DNA of 64,000 nt from assembly GCA_963930655.1 (NCBI GenBank), contig OZ005612.1, positions 14,451,001 to 14,515,000 of the forward strand. Reading direction: 5' to 3'. Shown here piece by piece: positions 36,241 through 46,829 of the stretch (position 1 is its first letter; every line of letters starts with the position of its first letter). The notes under the pieces were generated by a model, which had not been told where the DNA came from, did no database searches, and was given only the letters and a program-made list of their open reading frames with translations. The position numbers and the translations under genes are program-made. The DNA is from Myrica gale. Lineage: Eukaryota; Streptophyta; Magnoliopsida; Fagales; Myricaceae.

Positions 36241-36627
36241 CTTCGATCACGACTAGTTTACTCCACTAATTATCTTATTTTTTGCTCTTTAATGCAAATT
36301 TACTCAGGGAATTTATCCTGAGTTTTGTCTCTGGGTTTGTGTCCAGAAGAAGTGGAAAATATGGATTGCGCTAAAAGAAAAGAAACGGAAACCAAAAGGA
36401 AAAGAAAAAAGAAAAAAGAAAATAAAAAAGAAGAAGCTCCTCTATAAAAATAAGAAGTTCATGTTGGGGTTATCCCACATCGATTGTGGAAGGGGTTGGT
36501 AGTTAGTTTATAAGTGTGAGGGAAAGCCTCACTTCTTAAGCTAGCTTTTGGGGTTGAGAAGACCTAAGACCACCTAACACTAGTATCGGAACCAGGTTGC
36601 CAAGTTGTTTGGTTGGGGGTTTGAGTT

Positions 36628-39600
36628 ATGGAAGCAAATGTGAGTAGAATGGTTAACCTCAATGGTTCAAATTATCACATATGGAAGGGAAAATGGAAGA
36701 TCTTTATGTAAAAGATTATTATCTACCGGTGTTTGCAACTGAAAAATTAGCCAACAAGTCCGATGTAGAATGAACTTTGTTACATCGATAGGTGTGTGGG
36801 TATATCAGGCAATGGGTGGATAACAATGTTTTGAACCATATTAGCAGGGAGACACATGCACGTACTCTATGGAGTAAGCTTTAATAATTATATGCTAGAA
36901 AAACTGGAAATAATAAGATGTTTCTAATTAAACAAATGATGGCTTTGAGATACCAGGATGAGACTCCCTTATCTGATCACCTGAATACATTCCAAAGAAT
37001 TATTAATCAGTTAGCTGGAATGGGTATTAAGTTTGATGATGAGATGCAGGGGTTATGGTTGCTTGGTTCATTATCGGACTCATAGGAGACGCTCAGAACT
37101 TCTTTGTCCAACTCTGCTCCAGATGGTGTAATTACAATGGATATGGCCAAGAGTTGTCTGTTAAACGAAGAGATGAAAAGAATATCATAGGGATCCTCTT
37201 CACAGTCAGAAGTCTTGGTTAAAGAAAAGAGGGGGACAACCAAGAGCAGAGGTCTGAATAACAAAGATAAAGGCAGAAGCAAGAAGGGACACATCAGAAA
37301 ATATTGCAGGCAATTGAAAAAAGAATACAAGAATGAGAAAGAGAATAAAATGAAAAATGAGACTGACAAAGATGGTGACGATAGAGTTGGTATCACCACT
37401 CCTGTAGACTTCCTCATTATTTACGAAGATGAGGTGATAAATGTTGCATACCATGAGACCAGTTGGGTGATTGACAGTGGTGCCTCCATTCATGTTACAT
37501 CTCGAAATGATTTCTTTACATCTTATAGATCTGGTGATTATGGAACAGTAAAGATGGACATTGATGGCTTGGTTAAAGTCATTGCTGTTGGAGATGTGTA
37601 TCTGGAGAAGAGTAATGACACGAGATTGGTTCTTAGAAATGTTAAACATATTCTTGATATTCGATTGAACTTGATTACATCTTATAGATCTGGTGATTAT
37701 GGAACAGTAAAGATGGACATTGATGGCTTGGTTAAAGTCATTGCTGTTGGAGATGTGTATCTGGAGAAGAGTAATGGCACGAGATTGGTTCTTAGAAATG
37801 TTAAACATATTCTTGATATTCGATTGAACTTGATTTCTACAGGTCAACTTGATGATGATAGGTATTGTAGCACTTTCAGTGATGGCCAGTGGAAACTCAC
37901 TAGGGTTGTCATGGTTGTGGCTCGAGATAAGAAGCTAAATGCATTGTACAAAATGCAGGCAAAGATCTCCAATGACATTGTTAATGCGATGGAAGCAGAT
38001 GGTACAGTAGAACTATGACACAAGAGTGAGAAAGGATTAGCCATATTGGGGAAGAAAAGTCTACTATCTGGATTGAAAAATACACACATGAAAAGGTGCA
38101 ATCATTGTTTGTTAGGGAAGAAGAACAGAGTCTCATTCAATAATTCCTCTCCTTTGAGAAAGTCAGAGATACTGGATTTGGTGCATTTAGATGTATGTGA
38201 CCCTATGAAGACGAGAACACTTGGTGACTTGAGATATTTTGTAACCTTCATAGATTATCATTCAAGGAAGTTATGGGCATATTTCTTAAAGACAAAAGAT
38301 CAACTTTTGGTTGTGTTCAAACAATTTCAAGCCCTAGTTGAGAGACAGACTGGGAAGAAGTTGAGGTGCATCCGTACAGATAACGAAGGAGAGTATTCTG
38401 GTCCTTTTGATGAGTACTGCAGAAAACAGGGTATTCGGCATCAAAAACTACTCCAAAAACTCATCAGTTGAATGGAATAGCTGAAAGAATGAACAAAACA
38501 CTGGTTGAAAGAGTGAGATGTTTGCTTTCACAAGCAAATTTGCCAAGATCCTTTTGGGGTGAGGCATTGAGCACAATTGTTCATGTGTTGAATCTTACAC
38601 CTTGCGTTCCTCTGCAGTTTGATGTACCAGACCGAGTTTGGACAGGTAAAGATGTTTCCTACGATCATTTATGTGTATTTGGGTGTCTAGCATTTGTGCA
38701 TATTCTCAAAGATGAAAGGTTTAAACTTTATGTGAATACACGACAATGCATATTCCTTGGTTAGGGTCAAGATTAGTTTGGATACAGATTTTATGATGCA
38801 GTTGAGAAGAAATTTTTGAAAAGCAGAGATGTTGTGTTCATAGAAGATCAGACAATTTAGGATATTCAGAAAGCAGAGAAATCTATCTCAGAATGATGAT
38901 AGTTTGATTGTCATGGATCTAGTTCTATTGAAAAATTTGCCTACTCAGGTTGAGAATGATGTTCATGGTGACCACCAGGGTACAAGTGAGGTGGATGTTC
39001 CCTTACAAGTTCAAGCAGATGTTCAAACTGATGAGCAGTTGACAGTGCCAGAGATTCCACCAGAGGTTCCATCTTGGAGGTCTACCAGAGACCGACATCC
39101 TTCCACTAGGTATTCAGCAGAACAGTGTGTGTTATTGACTGACGGGAGAGAGCCCGAGTGTTTTGCAGGAATTATGGAAGATGAACATAAGACAGACTGG
39201 GTTGAAGCCGTGCAAGATGAGATGCGGTCGCTCTATGATAACCACACCTTTGAGTTGGTGAAACTACCTAAAGGTAAAAGAGCCTTGAAGAACAAGTAAA
39301 TTTACAGGGTAATGCAAAGTGAGTTCACTTCACGGCCACGGTACAAGGCTAGATTGGTTGTCAAAGGTTTCGATCAGAAAAAGGTATTGAATTTGATGAG
39401 ATATTCTTTCCGATCATAAAGATGTTATCGAATCGTACTGTTCTCGGCCTAGCAACTACTCTTGACTTAGAATTTGAGCAGATGAATGTTAAAACTGTCT
39501 TCCTTCATGGTGAATTGGAGGAAGAGATTTATATAGTGCAACTAGGGGGTTTCAGAGTGAAAGGGAAAAAGGATTATGTGTGCAAGTTGAAGAAAAGTCT

Positions 39601-40676
39601 ATATGGGCTGAAGCAAGCACCGAGACAGTGGTATAAGAAGTTTGAGTCTGTTATGGTGGAGCAAGGCTACAAGAAGACAACTTCTGATCCTGTGTATTTG
39701 TTCAAAAATTCTCTGATGACGATTTTATCATTTTACTGTTTTATGTGGATGATATGTTGATTGTTGGCAGGAATGCTTTATAGATTGACAAACTGAAGAA
39801 GCAGTTGAGTAAGTCCTTTGCCATGAAGGACTTGGGACCAACGGAGAAAATTCTCGGCATAAGAATCAGTCGTGACAAGAAGGCCAAGAAGTTTATTTGT
39901 CACAAAAGGAGTACATTGATAAAGTGTTTCAGAGGTTTAATATGGACAACGCTAAAGTGGTTAGTTCTCCTATTGCTACCCACTTCAGACTGAGCACCGA
40001 GCAATGTCTTTCTACAGATGAAGAAATGGAAGACATGACACGAGTTCCTTACGCCTCAACAGTAGGAAGTTTGATGTATATGACGGTTTGCACAAGACCA
40101 GATATAGCTCATGCAGTGGGTGTAGTTAGCCGATTCATGTCAAATCCGGGAAAGGAACATTGAAATACAATTAAATGGATCATGAGGTATCTTCGAGGAA
40201 CTTCCAGTGTGAGACTTGGTTTTGGAATTGGAACACCCTTACTAGTTGGCTACACAGATGCAGACATGGTAGGAGATGTGGATACTCGGAAGTCTACTTT
40301 GGGTTATCTTATCATTTTTGCAGGTGGGGCTGTTGCTTGGCAATCAAGACTTCAAAAGTGTATTGCCCTTTCTACGACAGAATCAGAATTTATTGTAGCA
40401 ATAGAAGCTGCTAAAGAGTTGCTATGAACAAAGAAGTTCATGAGCGAACTTGATTTCAAGCAGGAAAGGTATGTGTTGTTTTGTGATAGCCAGAATGCTA
40501 TTCATATTGCTAAGAATTCCAGTTTTCATCCAAGATCGAAGCATATTGATATGTGATACCATTGGATCGGAGATGTGTTGAATGATAAATTACTGTAACT
40601 TGAGAAAGTTCACACTGATGATAATGGTTCTGATATGTTGACAAAAGCGCTACCAAGATAGAAGCTTGAAGATTGT
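36628..40676 (+). pseudogene. Ty1/copia gag-pol polyprotein, TNT1-94-like, broken
   Basis: Gag begins MEANVSRMVNLNGSNYHIWK (36628) and is interrupted by stops. A degenerate zinc knuckle (KKGHIRKYCRQLKKE) precedes the protease motif WVIDSGASIHVTS (about 37470). The integrase has CNHCLLGKK, DLVHLDVCDP, FIDYHSRKLW and IRTDNEGEY. Reverse transcriptase shows MNVKTVFLHGELEEEIY, YGLKQAPRQWYKKF and YVDDMLIVG. RNase H shows VGYTDADM and LSTTESEF. Stops or frame shifts occur near 38470, 38763, 38858, 39297, 39745, 39780, 40161 and 40425. The ENV gene is absent, as expected for copia. The protease region holds an in-frame duplication. No functional product is possible. Confidence 0.93.
37518..37835 (+). 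repeat. In-frame 159-bp tandem duplication in the copia protease region
   Basis: Units 37518-37676 and 37677-37835 are identical except for at least one base (gaca/ggca, giving SND/SNG). 159 bp is exactly 53 codons, so the frame is kept through both copies (TSYRSGDYGTVKMDIDG repeated). Near-identity shows the duplication is much younger than the decay of the element as a whole, or has been homogenised. Confidence 0.95.
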
Positions 40677-40780
40677 TGCTCGATCGCCGGGATGGCGATT
40701 TCCTCCACATAGTCGAAAGGGGGAGATTTGTTGGGTTTATTCCTTCTATGTGAAGGAAAGCCCAATGGGTCAAACTTTTT

Positions 40781-41150
40781 TAATAAACCCCAATAAAAAT
40801 TATTTTACAATAAAATTTTGTTAAACTTTTATAAATTCCATAAAAGTCAAATTCTCAAAATTTTCTTCGAAAAATTCAAATTCTTAAATTTGTGCTCACC
40901 AAACACCACCTAAGTTTAGGTTTTGATTTTAGTAGTTGCCTCAGCGATGTTCCTCCGAGTGAAAAGAACTAGAAAAACCTAGAACATAGTAAACAACAAA
41001 ATAATTTAAAAATATATCAATTTAGAAAGATTCCAACATTTTAAATAATAATAAACACGAAAAAATTATAAGAAAAGAACTGCCCTGGCACATAGAGATC
41101 CACCCTAAGGGTGGCTCCCAGATAGCTGTAGCGGTGGAGCCCTTCCAGAC
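40781..41150. other. Spacer between copia and hAT elements
   Basis: AT-rich sequence; caccaaacaccacctaa near 40900 resembles a MITE end but has no partner. No gene. Confidence 0.4.
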
Positions 41151-42024
41151 TGGGGTGTTCATATGTGACCCGACCCGAAACCGAACTCGACCAAATAGTG
41201 TTGGGCTGAGCTCGGGCTCGGTCGGGCCCAAAGCATTGGAGCCCGCCCAAAATTCGGTTGGGCATCAGCCTCGCCCGATAGCTTATAAGAAGGTCTCGAT
41301 CATCTGCCTCCCAACTCCTCCTTCTCGATCGTCTATCTCCAAACTCTTTCTTCTCCTCGTCTGCCTCTCCGGTGGAACTGGAGCCATCTCAACAACTCTC
41401 TCGCCTCCTTTGTTCTCTGGGTTTCCATTTCCTCTACCAGCAGGTGCGTCCTTGCTATTTTAGAGATCTGAAAATGGTTTTGGTTAATATATAAAGTATT
41501 AAGCTCTCTGTGAATCGAAAGTAAAATATGCGTGGATGCGGGATGCCATAGATTTTCTTTCTAAGCAGCACATGGGAGGAAGATAATAGAGACCCAAGCT
41601 TAAGATTCCACAGATTTTCTCCAAACTTGTGTGTCTCTCTTTAGTCTTCTATTTTGTTCTTTAGCCTTTCTCTGTAAAGGGGGCGGGCACGAAACTTCTA
41701 AATTTAGGGGTTGTTAAACACTATGTGCTTATCACTTGAACTTGGATTTTGATATATACTCGATAAAAAAACTAAATTTAAGGGTTGTTAGCCACTATGT
41801 TCTTTAGCCTTTCACTGTATACATATTCTTTGGTTGTACACCATGATCTTTATTCTTGATGACCCACTAGTAGAGCTTGGATAGTCAAACCTAATTGGTT
41901 GAAAGAAAGCTTCCGTGAAGGCAGATTTGTGGGTGGGTTAGGATGACTTGTTGATTTTATATTTTTCTTGCTATTATTTATGCACTAAGAATTATGTTTA
42001 TGGTGTTCCATCTTAATTTATCAG

Positions 42025-42212
42025 ATGAGTTGCCCTTCGTATTAAATGATGAAGAGTATGCATTGAAGTACAGAGCTGAGCTAAAATGTGCAGTTCTTAG
42101 AGTAAGAGCAGGTCCTCAAGGTTTGCTTAAAGGGTATTACGTTTGCATAGCAGCTCATGTTTAACTTCTTGCTAAGACCCTATCAATGATTATCAGGTCT
42201 GCCGGTGGAGAG
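42025..42212 (+). pseudogene. Exon of a BRCT-domain DNA-repair protein carried in the hAT element
   Basis: After an acceptor (ttaatttatcag) the phase-1 frame reads DELPFVLNDEEYALKYRAEL, then AVLRVRAGP and GLLKGYYVCIAAHV, a stop, and AKTLSMIIRSAGGE before a donor (gag|gtaaat). The order 'DE.YALKYR.EL..AVLR...P..LLKGY....AAHVQPP..TLS.IVRSAGG' is that of the C-terminal BRCT region of plant PTIP-like/BRCT DNA-repair proteins, as I remember them. One in-frame stop replaces the usual HVQPP continuation. It is a fragment lying 5' of the transposase, so it was probably captured by the element. The family name is from memory and should be checked. Confidence 0.6.
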
Positions 42213-42614
42213 GTAAATTCTAGGAAACTCATTGAGTTCTAAGTATTGATGACACGTGCCTCTGGTTTCAATTCAAGTGTCATTTATGGAACTCTATGTA
42301 GTCAAATCGTCTAGATTGCATAGGAAGGTAGCTCCAGCTTGTGATCCTTATGGGTTAAAATTTTGATTGTGTTCTTTTGTTCCCTTTTATCTATAGCAGC
42401 AGAAATTTCATTTGTTTTTGGCGTTTATATAACCCAAGTTATATGTATCAACAGACTTTTTTAGATTTGGATATTGCTTCCTCAGCAAATGTTTGGCAAG
42501 GATGTCTCTTGATTCTGGATTCTGGAAACACCGTATATCGGATGTGTAAACTAAGAGTGCAACTAAACACAGCTGCTGATACTGTCATTGTCATCCAAAT
42601 GATTAGATGGATGT

Positions 42615-44656
42615 GATCCAAATGACCCACTTGCTAAATGTAACTATTGTAGCAAGCAGTACCATTGCCACTCAAAACATCATGGGACATCTAATATGTT
42701 GAACCACGTGTTACATACATGTCCCAAGTACCAATTTAGCAATGAATCGATGGATAAATATCAATCAGAAGAAGTTGGAGATCATGATGATGCCAATTTA
42801 AGGGTTCATAAATATAATCCTGAAAATATACGGTTGGCAATTGCAGAAATAATTATCATAGATGAAATGTCGTTTAGGGTTGGGGAAGGTCAAGGCTTCA
42901 TAAAAGTGTGTAGAGCTTTTGAACCACGGTTTCAAGTCCCTTCTCGTATCACCGTAGCAAGAGATTGTATGAAACTTTATATGAGAGAGAAGGAGGAGTT
43001 GAAGAAGGTATTCAAGTCTACTTATCAACGTGTTTGTTTGACCACTGATACATGAACCTCCGTGCAAAATCTCAACTACATGTGTCTCACCGCGCACTTT
43101 ATTGATAGTTGTTGGAAACTTCAGATAAGGATTATTAACTTTTGTTTTGATTCCTAATCACAAAGGTGACACCATTGCAAAACATGTGGAATCTTGTTTG
43201 TTGGATTGAGGAATTAGTGATATTTTTACTGTGACGGTTGATAATGCTTCTTCAAATGACGTTGCAATTGAATTGTTGAAGAGATATTTGAAAGGACATG
43301 TATTGGATGGTAAGTATCTCCACATGAGGTGTTGTGCCCATATATTGAATTTGATTGTGAATGAAGGTCTGAAAGATTGTGATGATTCAATTGTGAGGGT
43401 TCGAAATGCAGTGTGATATGTGAGGTCCTCTCCTGCAAGAATGACCAAATTTAAGAAGTGCGCTGAGATGGCAAAGATTGAGTGTAAGAAGTTAGTTTGC
43501 CTTAATGTTCCAACTAGATGAAACTCAACTTACCTTATGTTAGAGTTTGCTGAGAAGTTTCAGAATGCTTTTATGCAGATGGTGGAAGATGATGGCCAAT
43601 ATATTCGTCATTTTAGTGACGGGGCACACATGGTACCACCAGGATATGAGGATTGGGAAACAATTAAGGTGTTTGTGAAGTTTCTGAAAGTGTTTTTTGA
43701 TGCCACTTTGAAGGTTTCCAATTCTTTATATGTCACATCAAATACCTGTTATAGTCAGATTTGTGGCATTCAATCAAACTTGATGAAAATGGGTCAGTCT
43801 AATAATGTTCTTGTTAGTGTTATGGCGACGAGCATGAAGTTAAAGTTTGATAAGTATTGGGGAAAAATAGAAAAAGTTAACTTTTTGATCTTTGTTGCAT
43901 CAGTTCTTGATCCTAGGTGCAAGTTGAAAGTTTTGCATTGGTAGTTTAAAAAAATGTACGGCGAGTCTCAAGCATCTGTAATGATTGAGAGCACCAGAAG
44001 CTTGTTGTATATATTGTTTGTTGAATATAATGATTTATATGGGACTTCAAGTACGATTGCTTCACGTAATCAAACTCCTTGTGTGAATATTGAAACTTCC
44101 ACATCTGACTTCGGTAATGATAATCTTGATGTGACATTTTTTTAGGAATATGAGCAAAATGCAGACAGACGTGTTGTTGACAATAATTCAGAAGTAGATC
44201 AGTATTTGTCAGATGTGTGTGAATCTAGAACTCAAGAGTTTGACATCTTGACTTGGTGGAAAGTAAATGAATCCAAGTATCCTATTCTTGCGAGGGTTGC
44301 ACGAGATGTGTTGGCCATTCCAGTTTCTACTGTTTCCTTTGAGTCAGCTTTTAGCACTGGGGGTAGAGTGTTTGATCCATTTCGGAGTTCGTTGGCACCG
44401 AGAACAGTTGAGGCTCTTGTTTGTGCACAAAATTGGTTAAGATCTGATACAATTCGAATTGGTCTTCGTGAGACATTGGATAATGTTGAGAGCTTGGAAG
44501 TTGAGCCAGGTAACTATGTGATATGCTTGTATTGCATTCGGATAATAATGATGTTAAATTTGTTTCTAATTTATTTCCATTTTCATTGTTTATTTGCATT
44601 TTCAAGTGTTAGATGAAAACTCAACTCTCACTGGCGTTGATGAAGAAGATGAATGA
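42615..44656 (+). pseudogene. hAT transposase, BED-finger RICESLEEPER/DAYSLEEPER-like, broken
   Basis: Pieces in order: a BED-type zinc finger (CNYCSKQYHCHSKHHGTSNM, LNHVLHTC); PRFQVPSRITVARDCMKLYM; the catalytic region (VDNASSNDVAIELLK, YLHMRCCAHILNLIVNEGL); GYEDWETIKVFVKFLKVFFD; LDPRCKL; and the C-terminal dimerisation domain (FDILTWWKVNESKYPILARV, IPVSTVSFESAFSTGGRV). The last intron is kept (donor at 44510, acceptor before 44607) and the C-end TLTGVDEEDE is in frame. Stops occur near 43053, 43156, 43207, 43414, 43519, 43942 and 44143. It would have excised the surrounding element; now it is dead. Confidence 0.92.
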
Positions 44657-45746
44657 TAATTGGTAGGAATGGATGAACCATTATTTCTTTGCATTTTCTA
44701 TTTTATTTCCATTTTCATTGTTTATTTGGCTGATCAACTGTTTTTCTCTTTTACAACTTTTGATCATGACTATGGTTCCCTGACAATAGCGGATTTTCTA
44801 CTAATCAATGCTTGCATTGTACGTATTGTGCCTGGATTTTTCAAATATTCCCTACCATATTCTATTTTGAGTATTTTTGGTAAGGAGTAGGGCTCTCATG
44901 TATGCATGTTGTGTATGTTGTTCTTGGGCTCCCCTTCTTTGATACTAAACTACAAACCTATCGGTCCTTTGGGTGGAATATGCAAGTTTAGTAATTCGAG
45001 GTGCACATTCTGAATGGTGCATAATGTATTTTAAGGGCCTAAATAAAATGAACATTATCTTTCTACTAGTAAGTCCATTGATGTTGATCTTATTCATTTT
45101 GCTTTGCTATTAATGTACTCTAATCGTGTCAGTAATGATTGAATATTATAGGCTAACTATGAATGGCATAAGGAACTCTCATTTCCAACCCAGAGTGTGC
45201 CTGCGTCTTTGGGATGTGGGAGAGAAACTCGGGCATATGCTACCAAATCATGTTCCAAAAGATTGTCATGACAAAACCAATATTATGACCCAGCTTAACA
45301 TATATTTGGGCACAAGCAAGTGAAGCCTTGGATTTTCATTCTTCCTTTTTTAGCAACATTAGCAATTTTCTCGTTTTCATGACTCGGACATTAGCAACGA
45401 AAAGTGCAGAAATGAGGTGTGTATAGCCCCCCCCAAAAAAAACCGACCTGATTCATACGGGTCGAGTTCAGGCGGGTAATGGAAGCAGTTTATTTTGGGT
45501 TGAGTAAGCTAACAGAAAACTAACCCGACTCGTACAGTGAACAGCCCTACTTTCAGTATGGGCATTGGGCTACACCTTATAGTGGGTGGCTTGCAGCCGA
45601 TCCACTTCCTCTTCAAGAGGGTGATAATGGATCATAAAACAATGTTCCGGGTTTCGTACCCGCTCCGGGCCCCACCCCATAAACACACCAAAAGAGTTTG
45701 GCCTTGGGGATATTTTCAAAAAAAGGAGAGAAGTTGGTGCAAGCTT

Positions 45747-45794
45747 TCATTTTTAATACGAAAAGTTTTATCATTTTTAATACGAAAAGTTTTA
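45747..45794. repeat. 24-bp tandem duplication
   Basis: The unit tcatttttaatacgaaaagt plus four bases occurs twice in direct succession. It is a short noncoding duplication just outside the hAT element. Confidence 0.75.
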
Positions 45795-45829
45795 ACTTTA
45801 CTTATTAGGTTTTGACTCAATTTCAAAAA

Positions 45830-46306
45830 ACTCACTCGCTTTAGAAAAAAAAATTCAAAATCACTAGAATTTGGCCGTTAGTACCAAAATCTATTGGTGC
45901 CCAATTTCTTCCAAGAGATAACAGAGCACATTCCACACAAGCTAAACGACAACTGCATCATACAATAGTCGTTTGTCATGTTGCATCATATCCAACATCT
46001 GTTCCCTAATCTCGGTATGTGAGATCATGTATGTGCCTTCAAGGTGGTCTTGTCGGTGCCTTCGATTTTAGGATTGTGAGATCGTGTAAGGGACAGTGAC
46101 GTGGTAGGCGGTGTGGCAAATGGAAGGACATATAGAGTGTACATGGATACAATGCCACGTGGCAGACGAAAATTGCATGATGCGATTGTCGTTTAGTCTG
46201 TGGACCGTGCTCCATTATCTCTTGGACGAAATTGGGCACCGGTGGGTTTTCATACTAACGGTCAAATACTAGCGAGTTTTGAGATTGTGTTTTAGAACAG
46301 AGTGAA
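45830..46306. mobile_element. Foldback element with arms of about 170 bp
   Basis: The left arm (ggccgttagtacc, ggtgcccaatttcttccaag, agataacagagcac, taaacgacaactgcatcata) is complementary to the right arm, whose reverse complement reads gaccgttagtatg, ggtgcccaatttcgtccaag, agataatggagcac and taaacgacaatcgcatcatg. The arms thin out near 45830 and 46306. No clear target duplication was found. There is no coding capacity. The arms and size fit a Mutator-type or other foldback MITE. Confidence 0.75.
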
Positions 46307-46399
46307 ATTCGACACTTTTTAATGTCGCAAATGCCCTCATAGAGTTAGAAGGGTCCTCCGATTTAAATCTACCAATTGATAATGTTTCATTTTATTTTT

Positions 46400-46820
46400 G
46401 GCCTAATTACTCCATTGATCTCTATAGTATTTCGAAATCTCAAACTGGTCCATAGGAAATTTTTCATCCTAAAGTAGTAAATTTGGAATATTAATGTGTC
46501 AATATAGCCTTTCGATCAACTGACACTTGCATTTGTACATCAAACTCCTACGTGGCTAATGGGGACACACCCTAAATAATACCAGATCTTCAAATATCCA
46601 TTTATAGTCGTTGAAAATTAATTGGTACTACCTTTGTGTGACATATTTGATCTAGGTGGGACCTTTGGTTTGGAGTGGAAGCATACATAGGTGACACTAA
46701 CGAATTTTTTACCATTGAAAATGGACACGTGCAAGTCTAGTATTATTTAGGACAAAAAAAAACCTAAAGGACCAGTTTGAGATTTAAAAATCACACAGGG
46801 ACGAATTAAGTAATTAACCC
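46400..46820. mobile_element. Mutator-like foldback MITE with perfect 9-bp duplication
   Basis: The left arm (ggcctaattactccattgat, aaatctcaaactggtcc) pairs with the right arm (ggaccagtttgagattt ... gtaattaaccc). The flanks are the perfect 9-bp repeat tttattttt (46391-46399 and 46821-46829). The interior contains further imperfect pairing (tgtcc...cacgt) and no gene. Confidence 0.88.
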
Positions 46821-46829
46821 TTTATTTTT

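Larger units (their letters stand above)
36462..40780 (+). mobile_element. Ty1/copia retrotransposon, decayed
   Basis: A full pol order (gag, protease, integrase, reverse transcriptase, RNase H) lies on the plus strand. A candidate short 5' LTR (36462-36579) runs from tgttggggttatcccacatc to cctaaca. It is followed by tatcggaacca, a weak primer-binding site. At the 3' side a polypurine tract (aaagggggagat, about 40717) precedes tgttgggtttattcc, which agrees with the 5' LTR only over its first bases, so the 3' LTR is truncated or rearranged. The 3' limit is approximate. Confidence 0.8.
41151..45549 (+). mobile_element. hAT element with RICESLEEPER-like transposase relic
   Basis: The left end tggggtgttcatatgtgacc and the reverse complement of the right end tagggctgttcactgtacga form imperfect inverted repeats followed by repeated acccga(c/a)cc-type subterminal motifs on both sides. 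The flanks (cttccaga near 41142-41149, ctttcagt at 45550-45557) agree at 6 of 8 positions, so the 8-bp duplication is only suggestive and the limits may be off by a base or two. Inside are a CT-rich leader-like region, a BRCT-like exon (42025-42212) and a broken transposase (42615-44656). Confidence 0.7.

Noticed and set aside
37206-37847. 213-residue minus-strand frame with internal repeat
   Set aside because: It is the antisense shadow of the copia protease region and inherits its tandem duplication.
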